DNA from: Fremontodendron californicum
Taxonomy: Eukaryota; Streptophyta; Magnoliopsida; Malvales; Malvaceae
Length of the DNA: 64,000 nucleotides
NCBI GenBank assembly: GCA_030761205.1
Contig: JAULJL010000002.1
Location: 21,245,010-21,309,009 of the forward strand
Direction: 5' to 3'
The number at the start of each line of letters is the position of its first letter. Within the stretch, counting starts at the first letter, position 1. Below the pieces are notes generated by a model that had not been told where the DNA came from, did not search any database, and saw nothing but the letters and a program-made list of their open reading frames with translations. The translations under genes and the position numbers were made by a program. Positions 30,741 to 43,689 of this stretch are shown piece by piece.

Positions 30741-32403
30741 TGTTGGTGTAAGCCCGACAAGACAATCTAGTTAGGCTTGTAAAATACTATTTATATATTC
30801 ATGTATTGCACATTATAGTTTAATAATTGTAATTGAGGTATTTCTTTATCCATAAGTATTGTTATAATTGTTAATAAATGATTGTGAAGATAAAGCCCAT
30901 GAGACACAATGGCATTGCAAAGGAATTGTAAGGTGTTACAATTATGAGGATCCTTATGCATTAATGCCATGTTTCTAAACTGTTCCTGGTCATTGTATTA
31001 TCAAGACAGGGCATTTACAATGCTCAAAGACTGGCATATGTTAAGCCTTCATGCACTTGTTGCATGCAACTGATCTCATAGGATGAAAGTATAGAGATAC
31101 TTGGGGATAAAATAAGGTACTTGTTAGTTGAACAAGTTCACTGAACATGACCCGCTATGAGAGTTCCATTTGGTATTTCACTCAAGTGTCTATGGTAAAT
31201 ACTCTCATGTGTCAATAGTGTAAGTAATCCTTTGACTTGTGACACCAGATCATCTTATATGTGAACTGTCATACTTAGATTTCATTACGAATGGGTCCCA
31301 ATCACGATGATGCTTATGGTAGGGTGTTATTGGGTATAACATGAAGCATACGAAGATGAATGAGTGGTCCAGAGAGGATTCATCACCCCAAGTGATTAAG
31401 GGGATATATCTCACATGTATCTGGCTTATATTAACTTATGGAAGTCCTTGTCCAAGGCAATACTTAAGGAGTTACTATTAAAGCTGCAGATCTAATATGG
31501 AATGGGTTAAGAGTAGACACTAAACCATGCTCTTTCCTACCCCGAGATATTTGATGAAGGGATCGAATTACACAAACATATTGTACACGAAAGGCTAGTC
31601 GAAGCTTGATGACTCTCTTGGCATTCGGGTGGTCATGATGCATTGCTAGATGTCGCTCATGATCTATAAATATAAATAGGAAATTTTTAATTGAATTATT
31701 ATATTTATTGCCAACATGTTAAGGGCCTAATGGGTCACACACAAAAGGTGATTAATGAAATTAAAATGAGATTGGGCCAGATTAAATATTCATTAAGTGT
31801 TGTGGGCTTATTGTGAATATTTAAATATTTATAGGGTTTTAATGCAGTTAGTCCAATAGTTGGCAAACACTAAACCTACTTATAAATAGCCTAATGTTGT
31901 TTCCACCTCACCCCCTAAGGAATCCTTGAATCGGCGCCTCACTCCCCTTTAGAGTGTTTCAGCCGAATAAGCAAAACAAGAAAGAGGAATTCAATTCTTC
32001 TAATTGATTTTGGCTAACCATGGAAGAGGAGGAAGGTTTCTCATAACGTAGACTACTAGAATCGTCTTGGCAAAATATAATCTCAACCTTGTGAAGGCTT
32101 TCAGATCACCTGTGTGGATTACTGTTAGATGTCAGACAATTGGACGGCTTTGGTTTTCGACAAGCGAGTTTTGTGTACAAGAACAAGAATATCAAGAATC
32201 TATCTTGAGAATTCGGCTTCAATATAGAGGTATGTGATTTTGATTTTTATCTGTTCTTGACAGCCTGATTGTTTTGAATTCATAGGCAGATCCTTAGAGG
32301 GATTCGGTATTCTTTATGTTCTACTTTATTCCACTGCGTTGTAAATTTAACTGTTGATTGAATTATACATTATCTCTGTTTGAGCATGAGCCGAATCCCA
32401 ACA
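30741..32403 (+). repeat. Ty1/copia LTR 1 (left)
   Basis: The LTR begins TGTTGGTGTAAG and ends CCGAATCCCAACA (terminal TGTTGG...CCAACA inverted repeat), 1663 bp. A Met-tRNA primer-binding site follows directly. The five bases before it, TGACT, are the candidate target duplication; the partner lies outside the window. Confidence 0.95.
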
Positions 32404-32404
32404 G

Positions 32405-32417
32405 TGGTATCAGAGCC
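32405..32417 (+). promoter_or_regulatory. Primer-binding site (initiator Met-tRNA), copia 1
   Basis: TGGTATCAGAGCC, the canonical plant Ty1/copia primer-binding site, one base after the LTR. Confidence 0.95.
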
Positions 32418-34230
32418 TCGTTTATGTTATTCCTATAGAATCTATGCTTTGATTGTTACCTTTAACAAAATTGTTTTGTTCTTTGAGTTATTTTGATCCG
32501 ATTGTCACTAACCGAATTTGTGAGAATTTGCACTTGTAGTGTTTCGGTGAAGGCAGCAGTTAATCATGGTGAATTTTTGTTGATTAATTGGTTTAAAATT
32601 GTTTTAAACTGATTAATGCAACTGGTGAAAGTTTAGCAGCGATTGAAAACTGTTTAGCCTGCTTTGCGCAAATTTGGTGATTTTAGTGAGAAAAACTTGT
32701 AGATTTTTCTTGGCTGATTTTTAATGCATGTTTTAATGATTTTTAGGATTTAAAATTGCTTAGAATTGTTCTTGGCAAGCCTGAAAAATCATAAAACTGA
32801 TTTAGCATTGAAAAGTTGGAAGCTGTGAAAAGCGGATGACAGCCTTAGGGAGGTGAGGGGGCGGCGGCAACTCTTAATGACCATGGCATGCACCTCCCTT
32901 GCTAGGGTTTTTCGTTTTTATCAGATTCTCACAGCTTACGAATTTTAGCAATATTAAGTTACTAATGTTGTAGTATCCTAGTTGAGATACAACACTAAAA
33001 TTTGTAATTATGGTAATATTGTTAAATTAATTAAATCACCAAAATAAGAATTTACATGAATATTCAATTAAATTATTTAATTGGATAATGATTTAATTAA
33101 AGGAAATAATCCTAATTGGATTAGGATTTATTCTAATAAGATTAGAATAAATGTTAATTATTTTCTTTGAATTAAATTATAGATCAATATAATCAATGAT
33201 GGAAATTAGAGATTAAAGCATGATTTATACGTTCATAAATTGTTTGTGAATGTATGGGATGATTATGGACTTAGACCCAATATGATTTTGGATGGTTGAA
33301 TTTAATTTTATGGTTTTTATTAAATTAAATAGGGACTGCGTGCCTTGCCTTATCTCTCATTTTCTGGAGTTGTAAAAATGTAACTTGAGGTTTCTTTATT
33401 ACAAATGTAATTAGTTACATCAAAGTGTAAAATTAGAATTAGTTAGGAATAATTTTTTGTAACTTGAAGATGAAGATAGGCGCCATGAAGATAAAGCGAT
33501 TACAAGCAAGCTTTGAAGACTATGTATGTAATCACCTAAGAATTTGACCAACTAATTTCCTTTGATGGCTCAAGGAAATTAGATTAGAAAAGTCCATAAT
33601 CATCCAAGTAGAAAGCATGTTATAGATTTATTTTATGCGATATTATAAATGCTATGAATGTTTATTATGATGAGACTTAAAAGAAAAAGGAAATCCCTCT
33701 TTACAATATTGAGTCACATGTTTCGCATGATAAGTTGCCTTCCATCATCATAACAAGATAACCAGAGTTCTTCCAGTAGGAGGCTTATTGAGTCACTCAG
33801 AGTCAAACTACTGTATGAATATGTTTGAGTTATGAAGTTGGGTCTTACTCAACTAATGCCATGTTGTCCGGATGCGCAAAACTTGATTGCATGGTATTAG
33901 AGGCATAGTTAGGTGAAGTACATATGATGTGCTTAGACAAAGAGTTGTCACCTAACTGATCTGGGAGTTGCATAGAGATGCAATTGATAAGCTATGTTAT
34001 CTACCCAACTAGGCTTGTTGTAGTTTGTTGAAGCACTCAAGGTTGCAACATGTTGAAAGGGATCCCAGCCCACTAGAAATACCTTGATGAGATTTTCGAA
34101 TAATAGTGAGGGCTATTATCTCAAAAAATTAGTGCGAGAACCAGTAAGAGATTTAATACCTCATCTTGAATTGGTATAAATGCATGAATATAACTGATAT
34201 ATATACTTTTTCCATATTAGGTTATTAAAA
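32418..34230 (+). other. Copia 1 leader, no gag found
   Basis: Gag should lie here, but no open frame of 60 codons or more is present on either strand. The matching stretch of copia 2 (58099-59939) is colinear and also lacks gag. The sequence is AT-rich. Confidence 0.7.
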
Positions 34231-37147
34231 ATGGTTACTACATTAACTGCACTGTGCGGCATTATGAATGCCATTAGTCCAAAATGTTTGGATTGGCACA
34301 AAAGATTGAGAAGCATTGTCAAGGAAAAGAAGATTGCTCACTTAACAAGTCAAGAAGAAATTATAGAAGTTTCTGGGTTGACTGTATTTGTGATTAAAAT
34401 GAATCTTTCTACTGTTAAATCCAATTCCTGGATAATTGATTTAGGATGAGGTTCACATCTATGTAATGACATAAGGATGTTGAAAGGAAGTAGAAAGTTG
34501 AGTAAAGATGAAGTAGTTCTAAGAGTAGGCAATGGTGCAAAAGTTGCAGCATTGGCCTTTGGAACATGTACTTTATCTTTGCCGTTTGGCATGAAATTGG
34601 AACTGAAAGATTGTTACTTTGTTCCAGTATTGTCTACAAACATCATTTCGATTTCATACCTCACTGTTAATGATGGTTTCAAGATAACAATGAAGGGAAA
34701 TAGTTGCTCCATCATTCTTAAAGACATTCACTATGGATCGACAACACTACATAATGGATTATATGTTTTGGATCCAGAGATACCTGTGTTCGATATAAAT
34801 GTCAAGAAAGCAAGAAAGGATGATCCAAGTAAGACTTACATCTAGAACTATAGACTTGGTCATATCAATGAGACAAGGATTTCCAAATTGCATAAACATG
34901 GTTATTTGGAACCCTTTGATTATGAATCATATGGGACATTTGAATGTTGTCTCCTTGGTAAGATGATCAAGACTCCCTTTACTGAAAAGGGTGAAAGAGC
35001 TGGTGTTTTATTGGTCTTAATACATTCAGATGTATGTGGGCCACTAAACACAGCTGCTAGAGGTAATTTCTCATACTTCATAACCTTTATCGATGATCAT
35101 TCTAGATATGCTTATGTGTATCTGATAAGATACAAGTCTGAAGCTTTTGAAAAGTTCAAAAAGTTCAGAGCTGAAGTAGAGAAACAGACTAGGAAAAATA
35201 TTCTAGCTCTTAGATCGGATCGAGGAGGAGAATATTTAACTCTTGAGTTCTTGGATCATTTGACAGATAATGGAATTTTGTCACAATGGACTCCACCTGT
35301 AACTCCTCAGGATAACGGAGTATCCGAAAGGAGAAATTGAACCTTGTTGGACATGGTTCGGTCATGATGTCTAAGGCAGACCTTCCGGAATCCTTTTAGG
35401 GATATGGCTTAGAAACTGCAGCTTACCTTCTAAATAGGGTTCCAAGCAAGTCGGTAGATAAGGTACCATATGAGATATGGAATGGCAATAAGCCATACTT
35501 ATCTTATTTAAAGATTTGGGGATGTACTGCTTATGTGAAGCAAGTACCTTCTGATAAGCTCGGAGCTAGATTAGAAAAAAGTAAGTTTGTGGGATATCCT
35601 AAAGAGACTATGGGATATTACTTTTACAGTCCTACTGATCAAAAGGTGTTGGTGTCAAAACACGCTGCTTTTCTAGATAAAGAGTTTCTACTCGAAGGAT
35701 TTAGTGGGAATAAAATAGATATGGATCTGATGCATTGGTCGAGGCATTGGATGCTCGGACTGATGCTCAAGAAACACAAGTACTCCGAAGGTCTAGTAGG
35801 GAGAGGCAAACTCCAATAAGATATGGATTTCTTTTGGAAAGAGATGGTTTTCCCATTGATAATGAACCTGCTACCTAGAAGCGATGTCGGACATCAATTC
35901 CAATAAATGGCTAGAAGCCATGAAATCCGAAATGGATGCCATGGAAGTTAACAAGTTTGGTCTTTAGTTGATCCACCTCAAGGGATAAAACCCATAGGGT
36001 GTAAATGGGTCTACAAGATAAAGACAGATATGATTGGCAACATACAAACGTATAAGGCTAGATTAGTCGCAAAAGGTTATAATCAAGTTGAAGGCATTGA
36101 ATTTGAAGAAACCTTTTCACCAGTTGCCATGGTAAAGTCCATTAGGATTATGCTTGCTATTGTTGCATACCATGATTATGAGATATGGCAGATGGATGTA
36201 AAAACTGCATCCCTTAACGGGAATTTGCAAGAGGAAGTGTATATGACACAACCTGAAGGTTTTTCATCCAAGGCCACATCAAATAAGGTATACAAGCTGC
36301 AAAAGTCCATTTATGGACTAAAGCAAGCATCTAGGAGTTGGAACATCAGGTTTGATGAAACAAATAAAGAATTTGGTTTCATTAAGAATCCTGATGAACC
36401 ATGTGTTTACAAGAAGGTAAACAGACATGCAATTGTTTTCTAGGTGCTATAAGTCGACGACATATTGCTCATAGGAAACGATGTACCTATGCTTCAGACC
36501 CCCAAGGTCTGGCTGTCCAAACAATTCTCCATGAAGGATTTGGGAGAAGCAACATATATTCTGGGAATTAAGATCTATAGAGATAGATCGAATAGGCTGC
36601 TTGGATTATCCCAATCCATTCACATAGACAAGGTGCTAAAAGGTTTAGCATGGATACTTTCTTGGTCTAAAGAGGGGCTGAACTCCAAGTTAGGGATTAT
36701 ACAGATGCTAACTTCTAATCTGATTAGGATGACAGTAAATCATAGTATAATTATATATTTACCTTAAATCTTGGTACAGCCCGTTGGAAAGGTTCCAAAC
36801 TAGAGATGACTGTAGATTCAACAACCAAAGCTGAGTATATCTCCTCGTTTGAGGCAACGAAGAAGGTTGTTTGGATCAAGGAGTTCATTAAATAACTTGG
36901 TTGGTTCCGAGCATTGTTGATCCAGTACCACTTTACTGTGATAACAATGGAGCCATAGCGCAAGCTAAGGAACCAAGGTCTCATCATAGATCCATACATA
37001 TATTACGACAGTTTCACCGGATTAGTGTAATCATTGAAAGAGGTGACATTAATATGAAAAAGGTTACCCACTAAGGTTCTGTCCCAGCGGAAACATAATC
37101 GTCACATGGAAGGACATGGGCTTAAGTACATGGGTGATTGGCTTTAG
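34231..37147 (+). pseudogene. pol: Ty1/copia pol, broken (copia 1)
   Basis: The reading begins with a stub of about 45 residues resembling a copia Gag start (LDWHKRLRSIVKEKK). It passes almost directly into protease (WIIDLG then a stop at 34447; the normal active-site motif is D-S/T-G). Integrase follows: GHINETRISKLHKHG, HSDVCGP and RSDRGGEY (the two Asp), NGVSERRN (Glu), with stops at 34843 and 35338 and a 2-base deletion near 35360. Reverse transcriptase runs from about 35960 (GCKWVYKIK, ARLVAKGYNQVEG, VYMTQPEGF, KSIYGLKQASRSW) to VDDILLIGND near 36454, where Tyr-Val-Asp-Asp is disturbed by stops. Then a deletion removes most of the connection and RNase H. Only the tail (AEYISSFEAT; YMGDWL, stop 37147) remains. 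Confidence 0.9.
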
Positions 37148-37150
37148 TGC

Positions 37151-37161
37151 TAGTAGGAGAT
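37151..37161 (+). promoter_or_regulatory. Polypurine tract, copia 1
   Basis: TAGTAGGAGAT lies between the pol stop and LTR 2. Copia 2 has TAGTGGGAGAT before LTR 3. Confidence 0.75.
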
Positions 37162-38053
37162 TGTTGGTGTAAACCCTACAAGCCAATCTAGTTGGGCTTG
37201 TAAGACACTATTTATATATTCATGTATTGCACATTATAGTTTATTAATTATAATTGAGGTATTTCTTTATCCATAAGTATTGTTATAATTGTTATAAATG
37301 ACTTGTGAAGATAAAGCCCATGAAACACAATGGCATTACAAAGGAATTGTAAGAAGTTACAATTATGAGGATCCTTATGCATCAATGTTATGTTTCTAAA
37401 ACTGTTCCTGGTTATTGTATTGTCAAGACAGGGCATTGACAATGCTATAAGACTGGAATATGTTAAGCCTTCATGCACTTGATGCATGCAACTGATCTCA
37501 TAGGTTGAAAGTATGGAGATACTTGGGGATAACATATGTGTGCTTGTTAGTTGAACAAGTTCACTGAAAATGACCCGCTATGAGAGTTCCATTTGGCATT
37601 TCACTCAAGTGTCTATGGAAAATACTCTCATGTGTCAATAGTGTAAGTAATCCTTTGACTTGTGACACCAGGTTATCTTGTATGTGAACTGTCATACTTA
37701 GATTTCATCACGAATGGGTCCCAATGATGAGGATGCTTATGGTAAGGTGTTATTGGGTATGACATGAAGCATACGAAGTTGAATGAGTGGTCCAGAGAGG
37801 ATTCATCACCCCAAGTGATATGAGGGGACATATCTCACATGTATCTGCCTTATATTAACTTATGGAAGTCTTTGGCCAAGGCAATACTTAAGGAGTTAAT
37901 ATTAAAGTTGCATATCTAATATGGAATGGGATTAAGAGACACTGAACCATGCTCTTTCCTTTCCTAGGATATTTGATGAAGAGATCGAATTACATATACA
38001 TATTTTACACGAAAGGCTAGTCGAAGCTTGAGAACTCTCTTGGCATTTGGGTG
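37162..38053 (+). repeat. Ty1/copia LTR 2 (shared middle LTR), first part
   Basis: The LTR starts TGTTGGTGTAAACC. It is interrupted at GGGTG (38049-38053) by the reverse gypsy element and resumes at 57308. The uninterrupted length is about 1669 bp. It serves as the 3' LTR of copia 1 and the 5' LTR of copia 2. Confidence 0.93.
38049..38053. repeat. Target-site duplication GGGTG, left copy
   Basis: GGGTG precedes TGTCGCAACC and is repeated at 57303-57307. The intact third LTR reads CATTTGGGTGGTCATG at the same place (about 63596-63611). Confidence 0.95.
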
Positions 38054-38789
38054 TGTCGCAACCTAAAAAATAACGAGTCTCATCGCAAGACTTTATTATT
38101 CGTTAAGCGTGACACTTAAAAAAACCAAGGAAAAGTCAACTTAACTCCTCTAGAAAAATGAAGGTTTTGAAAATGACCTTAAAAAAAGACATGGAGTCGC
38201 CACCAATCTTTTTTAGCTAGGTGTGATCGGCCACCTATTAAAACCGGTTTTATAAAATATTTTAAAAATTAATTAAAATATTTTTAAAACCAATTTCAAG
38301 TCTGCGTTTAAACCAGAGAAATCAAAGAAACGGGTTCGGGACTCGGTTACGTGCGGGGAAGGATAAGCACCCCCACAACACCCGTATAAAACGGTACCTT
38401 ATTAATCGTGTGTTATCTCAAGTCTCGGTAAAAAAAATCGGTTTTAAATTTAGTATTTCAAGTTAATTCCCAATTTAAAGAAAAATAATTCCATTTTTAA
38501 TTGAAAATGATTCGGAATTTATAAATTCAAAATTTTCCTACATTCTCCAACAAACATGGCAAAATATAAAAATTGTTATTAGTTTTGAAAAACTTTCCGA
38601 ATCATTCTCTTTTTTTTTTAAAGAAAGATATTCCTTTATTAATGATAATTGATGATATTCCCTCCAGCAAACCCGGTAGAGAACTCATGAATTATTTTAA
38701 CTCGGGAATATCTTTATTTTTTATTGAAAAATCATTATCCTTTTGAAAACATTTTAAAAGATATGAATATGTATATACATGACATAAAT

Positions 38790-39330
38790 AAAATGACATA
38801 GCAAAATCTAAATAATATAATGCTTCCTAAATGATATGATATAATTTAAATACCTTAGCATATTCTAAATGAAATGAAATAAATGCCTTAGCATATTCTA
38901 AATGAAATGAAATATCCTAAGTTATATGACATATTATAAATAAAATGAAATGACCTAGGTAACATAATATATTCTATATGAGATGCAATATCCTAAGTCA
39001 TATGATATATTCTAAATGAAATGAAATAACCTAAGTAACATAACATATTCTATATGAAATGAAATAATTTAAATGACATGGCAAACATGAATGATATGGC
39101 ATATAAATTAAATGAGATGGAATATGAAATAATGCTATCATATAATATGCATGAAAATAAAAATGAAAATAATAATGCACGAACATAGTATATGCTAAAT
39201 AATATGACAAAAAAATAACTAAATAAAAAGCATACGATATCATGAAATATTCCAAATCATATAATAAACAATAAAACATAACTCAAAATCATAACAATAT
39301 CATAGAAATTATCATAGCAAGAATCACATA
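38790..39330 (-). repeat. AT-rich CATTTAGAATAT block, A-type LTR
   Basis: Short units of about 45 bp, reading (on the element strand) TATTTCATTTAGAATATG and variants. Also at 24010-24420 and 52890-53400; missing from B-type LTRs. Confidence 0.75.
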
Positions 39331-42300
39331 TTATATAAAATGCATGAATATGGAAAATGCAATGCATGAAATGTATTTTTTCCTTTAATTAAGGAAATCC
39401 GTATATCTAAAAAGATATCCAGCTACCTTAGGAAAATATGTCAAATTAAATATTCTAAAACCAAAATACTTTGTGATTGTTTGAAAACAATTATGAAAAG
39501 CTTGAATTAAAAATAAAAACTGGGCTATTTTTTTAAAATGGCTTTAATTTCCTAAGTTTTAAAATCCGGACTCGACTACCTTTAACCCGAGACTTAAAAA
39601 ACCATTTTTAGAGTTTAAAAAGGCTTAGAAACTACCCTAAGTCAGTAGCTAACCCTCCTAATCAGCCCACTTTAAGTAACTTAACCAAAACAGAAAAATG
39701 ATTTTTCTTTAAATTCAATTCTGACTCCACTGTCTAGTTTTAAGCCATGATTTTTACCCTATTTTTAAAAATTCAAAAAATTCTGAAAAAAATACTGGAG
39801 ACTCAGGACATGTAAAAATACACGGGAAAAAATTGTCTTAATTTTCTGATTAAAGATGAATTCCCAAAAAAAAATCGGAAATGTCCGAGTACTGGGTGAA
39901 AAAACTGTTTTGCCAAAATACATTTTTTGCCTTTGATAAAATCTTCTAAAAATCAAAGTAAAAATATTTAAGACTCATAAAATGACTCACAAATAGTAGC
40001 TAGGACGTTTTGAAAGTTAGATAAAAATGGGCTAAGTAAAAAAAATCACAAAGGTAGAATAATCAATTTGACAAACTTTAATTTTCCACAAGTGTGCTCA
40101 AGAGAGCATGACTTTGAACCATTAATTGGCCTAAGTCATTATTCAAGTGGCATGAACATGAAATGCATGAAAAAATACAGCAAACATAGTGCATGAAATG
40201 CATGAGTTTAAACCTAAATGTCATGAAAAAATGCATGGCATTCATATAGTGACCTAGACCTAAATGAACTTGCATGGCATTTAATGCAACCTAGACCTAA
40301 AATGCATGAACATGCATGGCAAATAAACCTAACTTAATAACTAAAATATTTCACAAACACAAAGCATGCTTAAACCAAAAACTCAAACAAATATCATGCA
40401 AATGCTAACCTATCAATTAACATGGCAAGAATGCACATAAAATGCAAAAATTCCAAGAGTGGCCGAATGGAATAATATAACTAGCAAACATGGCATTTTC
40501 ACAAACACTTGGTATACTAGCATGTAAAACTAAATCAAATGTCATGCAAATGCAAAAACCTACCAACTAACATGACAAAAATGCAACACACAATGCAAAA
40601 CACATGGAGTAGCCAAATGGCCTCAAGCTCCAACAAGCATGGCATTTTCACAAACACTTGGTATACTAACATGCTCAACTAAAATATAAAACTCGAATCA
40701 TGTAAAAACCTCACAAGCATTTTCACAAACACTTAATATACTAAATCTAAAACATGCTCAACTAAGATATAAAACTCAAATCATGCAAAAACCACACAAG
40801 CATTTTCACAAACACTTGATATACTAAATCTAAAACATGCTCAAATTTAAACATCATGAAAACAGAAAATTAAAAATGCAAGAACATGATATTTAAATCA
40901 TAAATGACAACAAACAAAGCAACCAAATTAAAATATAACTCAAATATATGAAGTAACATAATATTTAAAACATCAAGATCAAAGAAAATAACATCAATAA
41001 CATGATAAAAGAAACCAAAACAGCAACTTAAACAAAAAATGTAGGCCATTCGACCATGGTGAGTATATTGTAAAAAATATATTTAAGAAAGAGATGAAGG
41101 AAGAACTTAAGAAGAACAATAAAAAAAAAAATTATTTAAAATGGAAACTCACCAAATAGTAATCAAAATAGCAAAAACAAGAATGGAAAATCAAGAAAGT
41201 GCAAGAGTTGGTGCTCAAGAGCAACCTCAAGATGCTAATATTTCAAGCTTTATCTCTTCAAACTTTCCTTTCCTTTCTTTTCTAAACTTTTCTTTTTTGC
41301 TTTCAACCAAGGAGAGAAAAACCAACTAAAAACCAAGAGAACTCAGCAAAATAAAGTGTAAAAATGAAAAATCTGAACCCCCAAATAGAGTTGGCTGAAC
41401 ACCCTTTAAACATGCAAGGATGTTGTCATTTTTTTTGTAACCAATTTTCCATCAAATGGCTAATAATTCAAGGTGAAAAAATCATGAAACTACCACCTTT
41501 AGATTAGCATATCAGCTGTCCCAAATTACAACTGTTCAAGAATAATGTTGACATCTCTCTTGGCCTATGTGGCTTAATCACCATGGCTTGATCAAAGAGA
41601 ATCTCTAACTAACTCTTAATTTTTAGCCATTTGATTGAAAAATCAGAAGCTTCCTCCTTCCTTTGGGCCTGGGCAAGCCAGCACTTCTCTTTTCCAGCCC
41701 AAGTCTGATATTTTGAAAGGCCCAAAGAAGCCCTTTTCGGTTGCTTGAATGAAATGACCGTTTTGCCCCCCGGATGCAAATAAATATCAAACCGGACTCC
41801 AAATTCAATTTTTCTTTTTCTCAATACTTCAAAAATAATAAAAAAATGTGTTCTGGAAGTTTTCAAAATTATCCAAGTCCTTTTTCTATTTATTTGGATT
41901 TTTTCTTCCAAAAATGCCCTTTTATGCCCCAAAATTTTACCATTTTTTAAACGAGCTCCAAATCAAAATTTTTCTTGAACAATCTCTTCCAAATAATTTA
42001 AAAGTGTGATCTGGAAGTTTTCATAATTTTTGGAGCTCATTTAGTATTTTTTCGGGATTTATCGGCTTGAATTACTGCATAGGAACTCGGGATTTGGCCA
42101 TTTTGCAAACGAAATCCGAATCAAGATTTTATTTCACCAATCTCTTCCAAAAATTTGAAAAATGAGATTTGCAAAATTTCAGAATTTTTGGAGTCTATTT
42201 GCTATTTTTTCAGGATTTATCTTCTTGAATTATTGCATAGGAGGCCCGGGATTTGGCCATTTTGCAAACGAACTCCAAATCAAGATTTTCTTTCACCAAT

Positions 42301-43163
42301 ATCTTTCTAATAATTTAAAAATGAGATTTGCAAAATTTTAGAAGATTTGGAGTCCATTTTCTATTTTTTCGGGATTTATCTTCTTGAATTCTTGCTTAGG
42401 AGGCCCGGGATTTGGCCATTTTGTAAACGAACTCCGAATCAAGATTTTCTTTCGCCACTCTCTTTCAAATGATTTAAAAATTCAATTTTCAAAATTTCAA
42501 AAGATTTGGAGTTCATTTGCTATTTTTTCGGGATTTTCCTTTTTGAATTACTATATAAGAAGCTCGGGATTCGGCCATTTTGTGAACGAAGTCCGAATCA
42601 AGATTTTCTTTTGCCAATCTCTTTCAAATGATTTAAGAATGTGATTGACAAATTTTCAGAATTTTTGGAGTCCATTTGCTATTTTTCCCAAATTTTCCAA
42701 TTTTGCCATTTTGCCTTCAGAATCCGATTTTGCTCAATACAAGTCCGATTTTTAGATTTTCTTCAAGCTGAGCCTTGGGCTATCCTTTTCTAATCATTCC
42801 TCATCCATTGGGGGCTTTTGTCTTACCTAGTCGGGCCATTTCTGTGATTCTTCCCGATTTCACCGAAATCTACTAAAAACCCTAATTCTCGATTTTCCCC
42901 CTGATTGACTTTTCTTTCGGTTTTTCTTGCAAGTGACTTCTCCATTACCTGTAGTCAGTGCTTATCTTTCATTTGGAACCTTCAATTTCGACCAATTTGA
43001 TCGTTTAAGAACTTTTCCCCAAATTTCTCGGATTAGGGTTTTCTTTCCACTTTATCTCCAAATCCCATCTTCCGAACTCCATATCTTTTAATGTACACCT
43101 CGGATTATCAAAATTCTTTTGCCATTTTTCAATTGAACTTAAAATCTTGATTTTTAAAGTGGG

Positions 43164-43200
43164 TTGACTTTTTCAATAGTTGACTTTTTGGGGTTGACTT
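43164..43200 (-). promoter_or_regulatory. W-box-like cluster, reverse 3' LTR
   Basis: Three TTGACT cores in 37 bases on the plus strand. The 5' LTR has the same three at about 57101, 57117 and 57131. Confidence 0.45.
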
Positions 43201-43350
43201 TTTCAAATCTGAATTTTTATGCCTACCCTCTTAAACTAAGTCTCGGAGTACCACCTGCAAGATGGAAAAAAGTCTTTTTACACTCGAAAACATCAATTTA
43301 GGAAGAAAACATACCTGTTTTAGTGGTCCGGACAAAATTAGGTGTCTACA

Positions 43351-43366
43351 ACTGCCCCTCTTTGGC
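43351..43366 (-). promoter_or_regulatory. Polypurine tract of reverse element
   Basis: The minus strand reads GGCCAAAGAGGGGCAGT directly before the 3' LTR. Confidence 0.75.
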
Positions 43367-43689
43367 CATTGCTGAGAATCAGGAATCAGGCAAAGATAAA
43401 CAAACACTAATTTTGTACGGTCAGTGAAATCACATGTGAAGGAAAAGGAAAGGGGTTTCTTTTTCATTCTTCTATCATTTTTTTTTTTTGAAAAAGCTAT
43501 AAATTGAAGATTTGTCCTTAAATTGAATTCCCTAACTAATCAAGGCTCGACCCATCTTAAGGAAACGGATTCGATTTTCAAAAAGAAAAATTGTTGTAAA
43601 TTGAAGATTTGTCCTTAAATTGAATTCCTTGACTAATCAAGGCTCGACCTGTCTTAAGGAAACGGATTCGATTTTCAAAAAGAAAAATT

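Larger units (their letters stand above)
38054..43350 (-). repeat. 3' LTR of reverse A-type element
   Basis: On its own strand it runs TGTAGACACC (43350) to GGTTGCGACA (38054), 5297 bp. It holds three W-box cores (43164-43200), six 160-bp repeats (unit marks near 42668, 42510, 42351, 42190, 42034, 41878), the A-type central segment, GTGTTTGTGAAAATGC repeats (40330-40860) and the AT-rich block (38790-39330). Confidence 0.95.

Noticed and set aside
36751..36999. Antisense frame over the copia pol tail, also at 62301-62549
   Set aside because: It mirrors the RNase H tail of pol in both copia copies and has no independent support.
34231..37147. Endogenous pararetrovirus as the source of the reverse transcriptase and zinc-knuckle genes
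   Set aside because: LTRs, primer-binding sites, polypurine tracts, integrase domains and 5-bp target duplications identify LTR retrotransposons.
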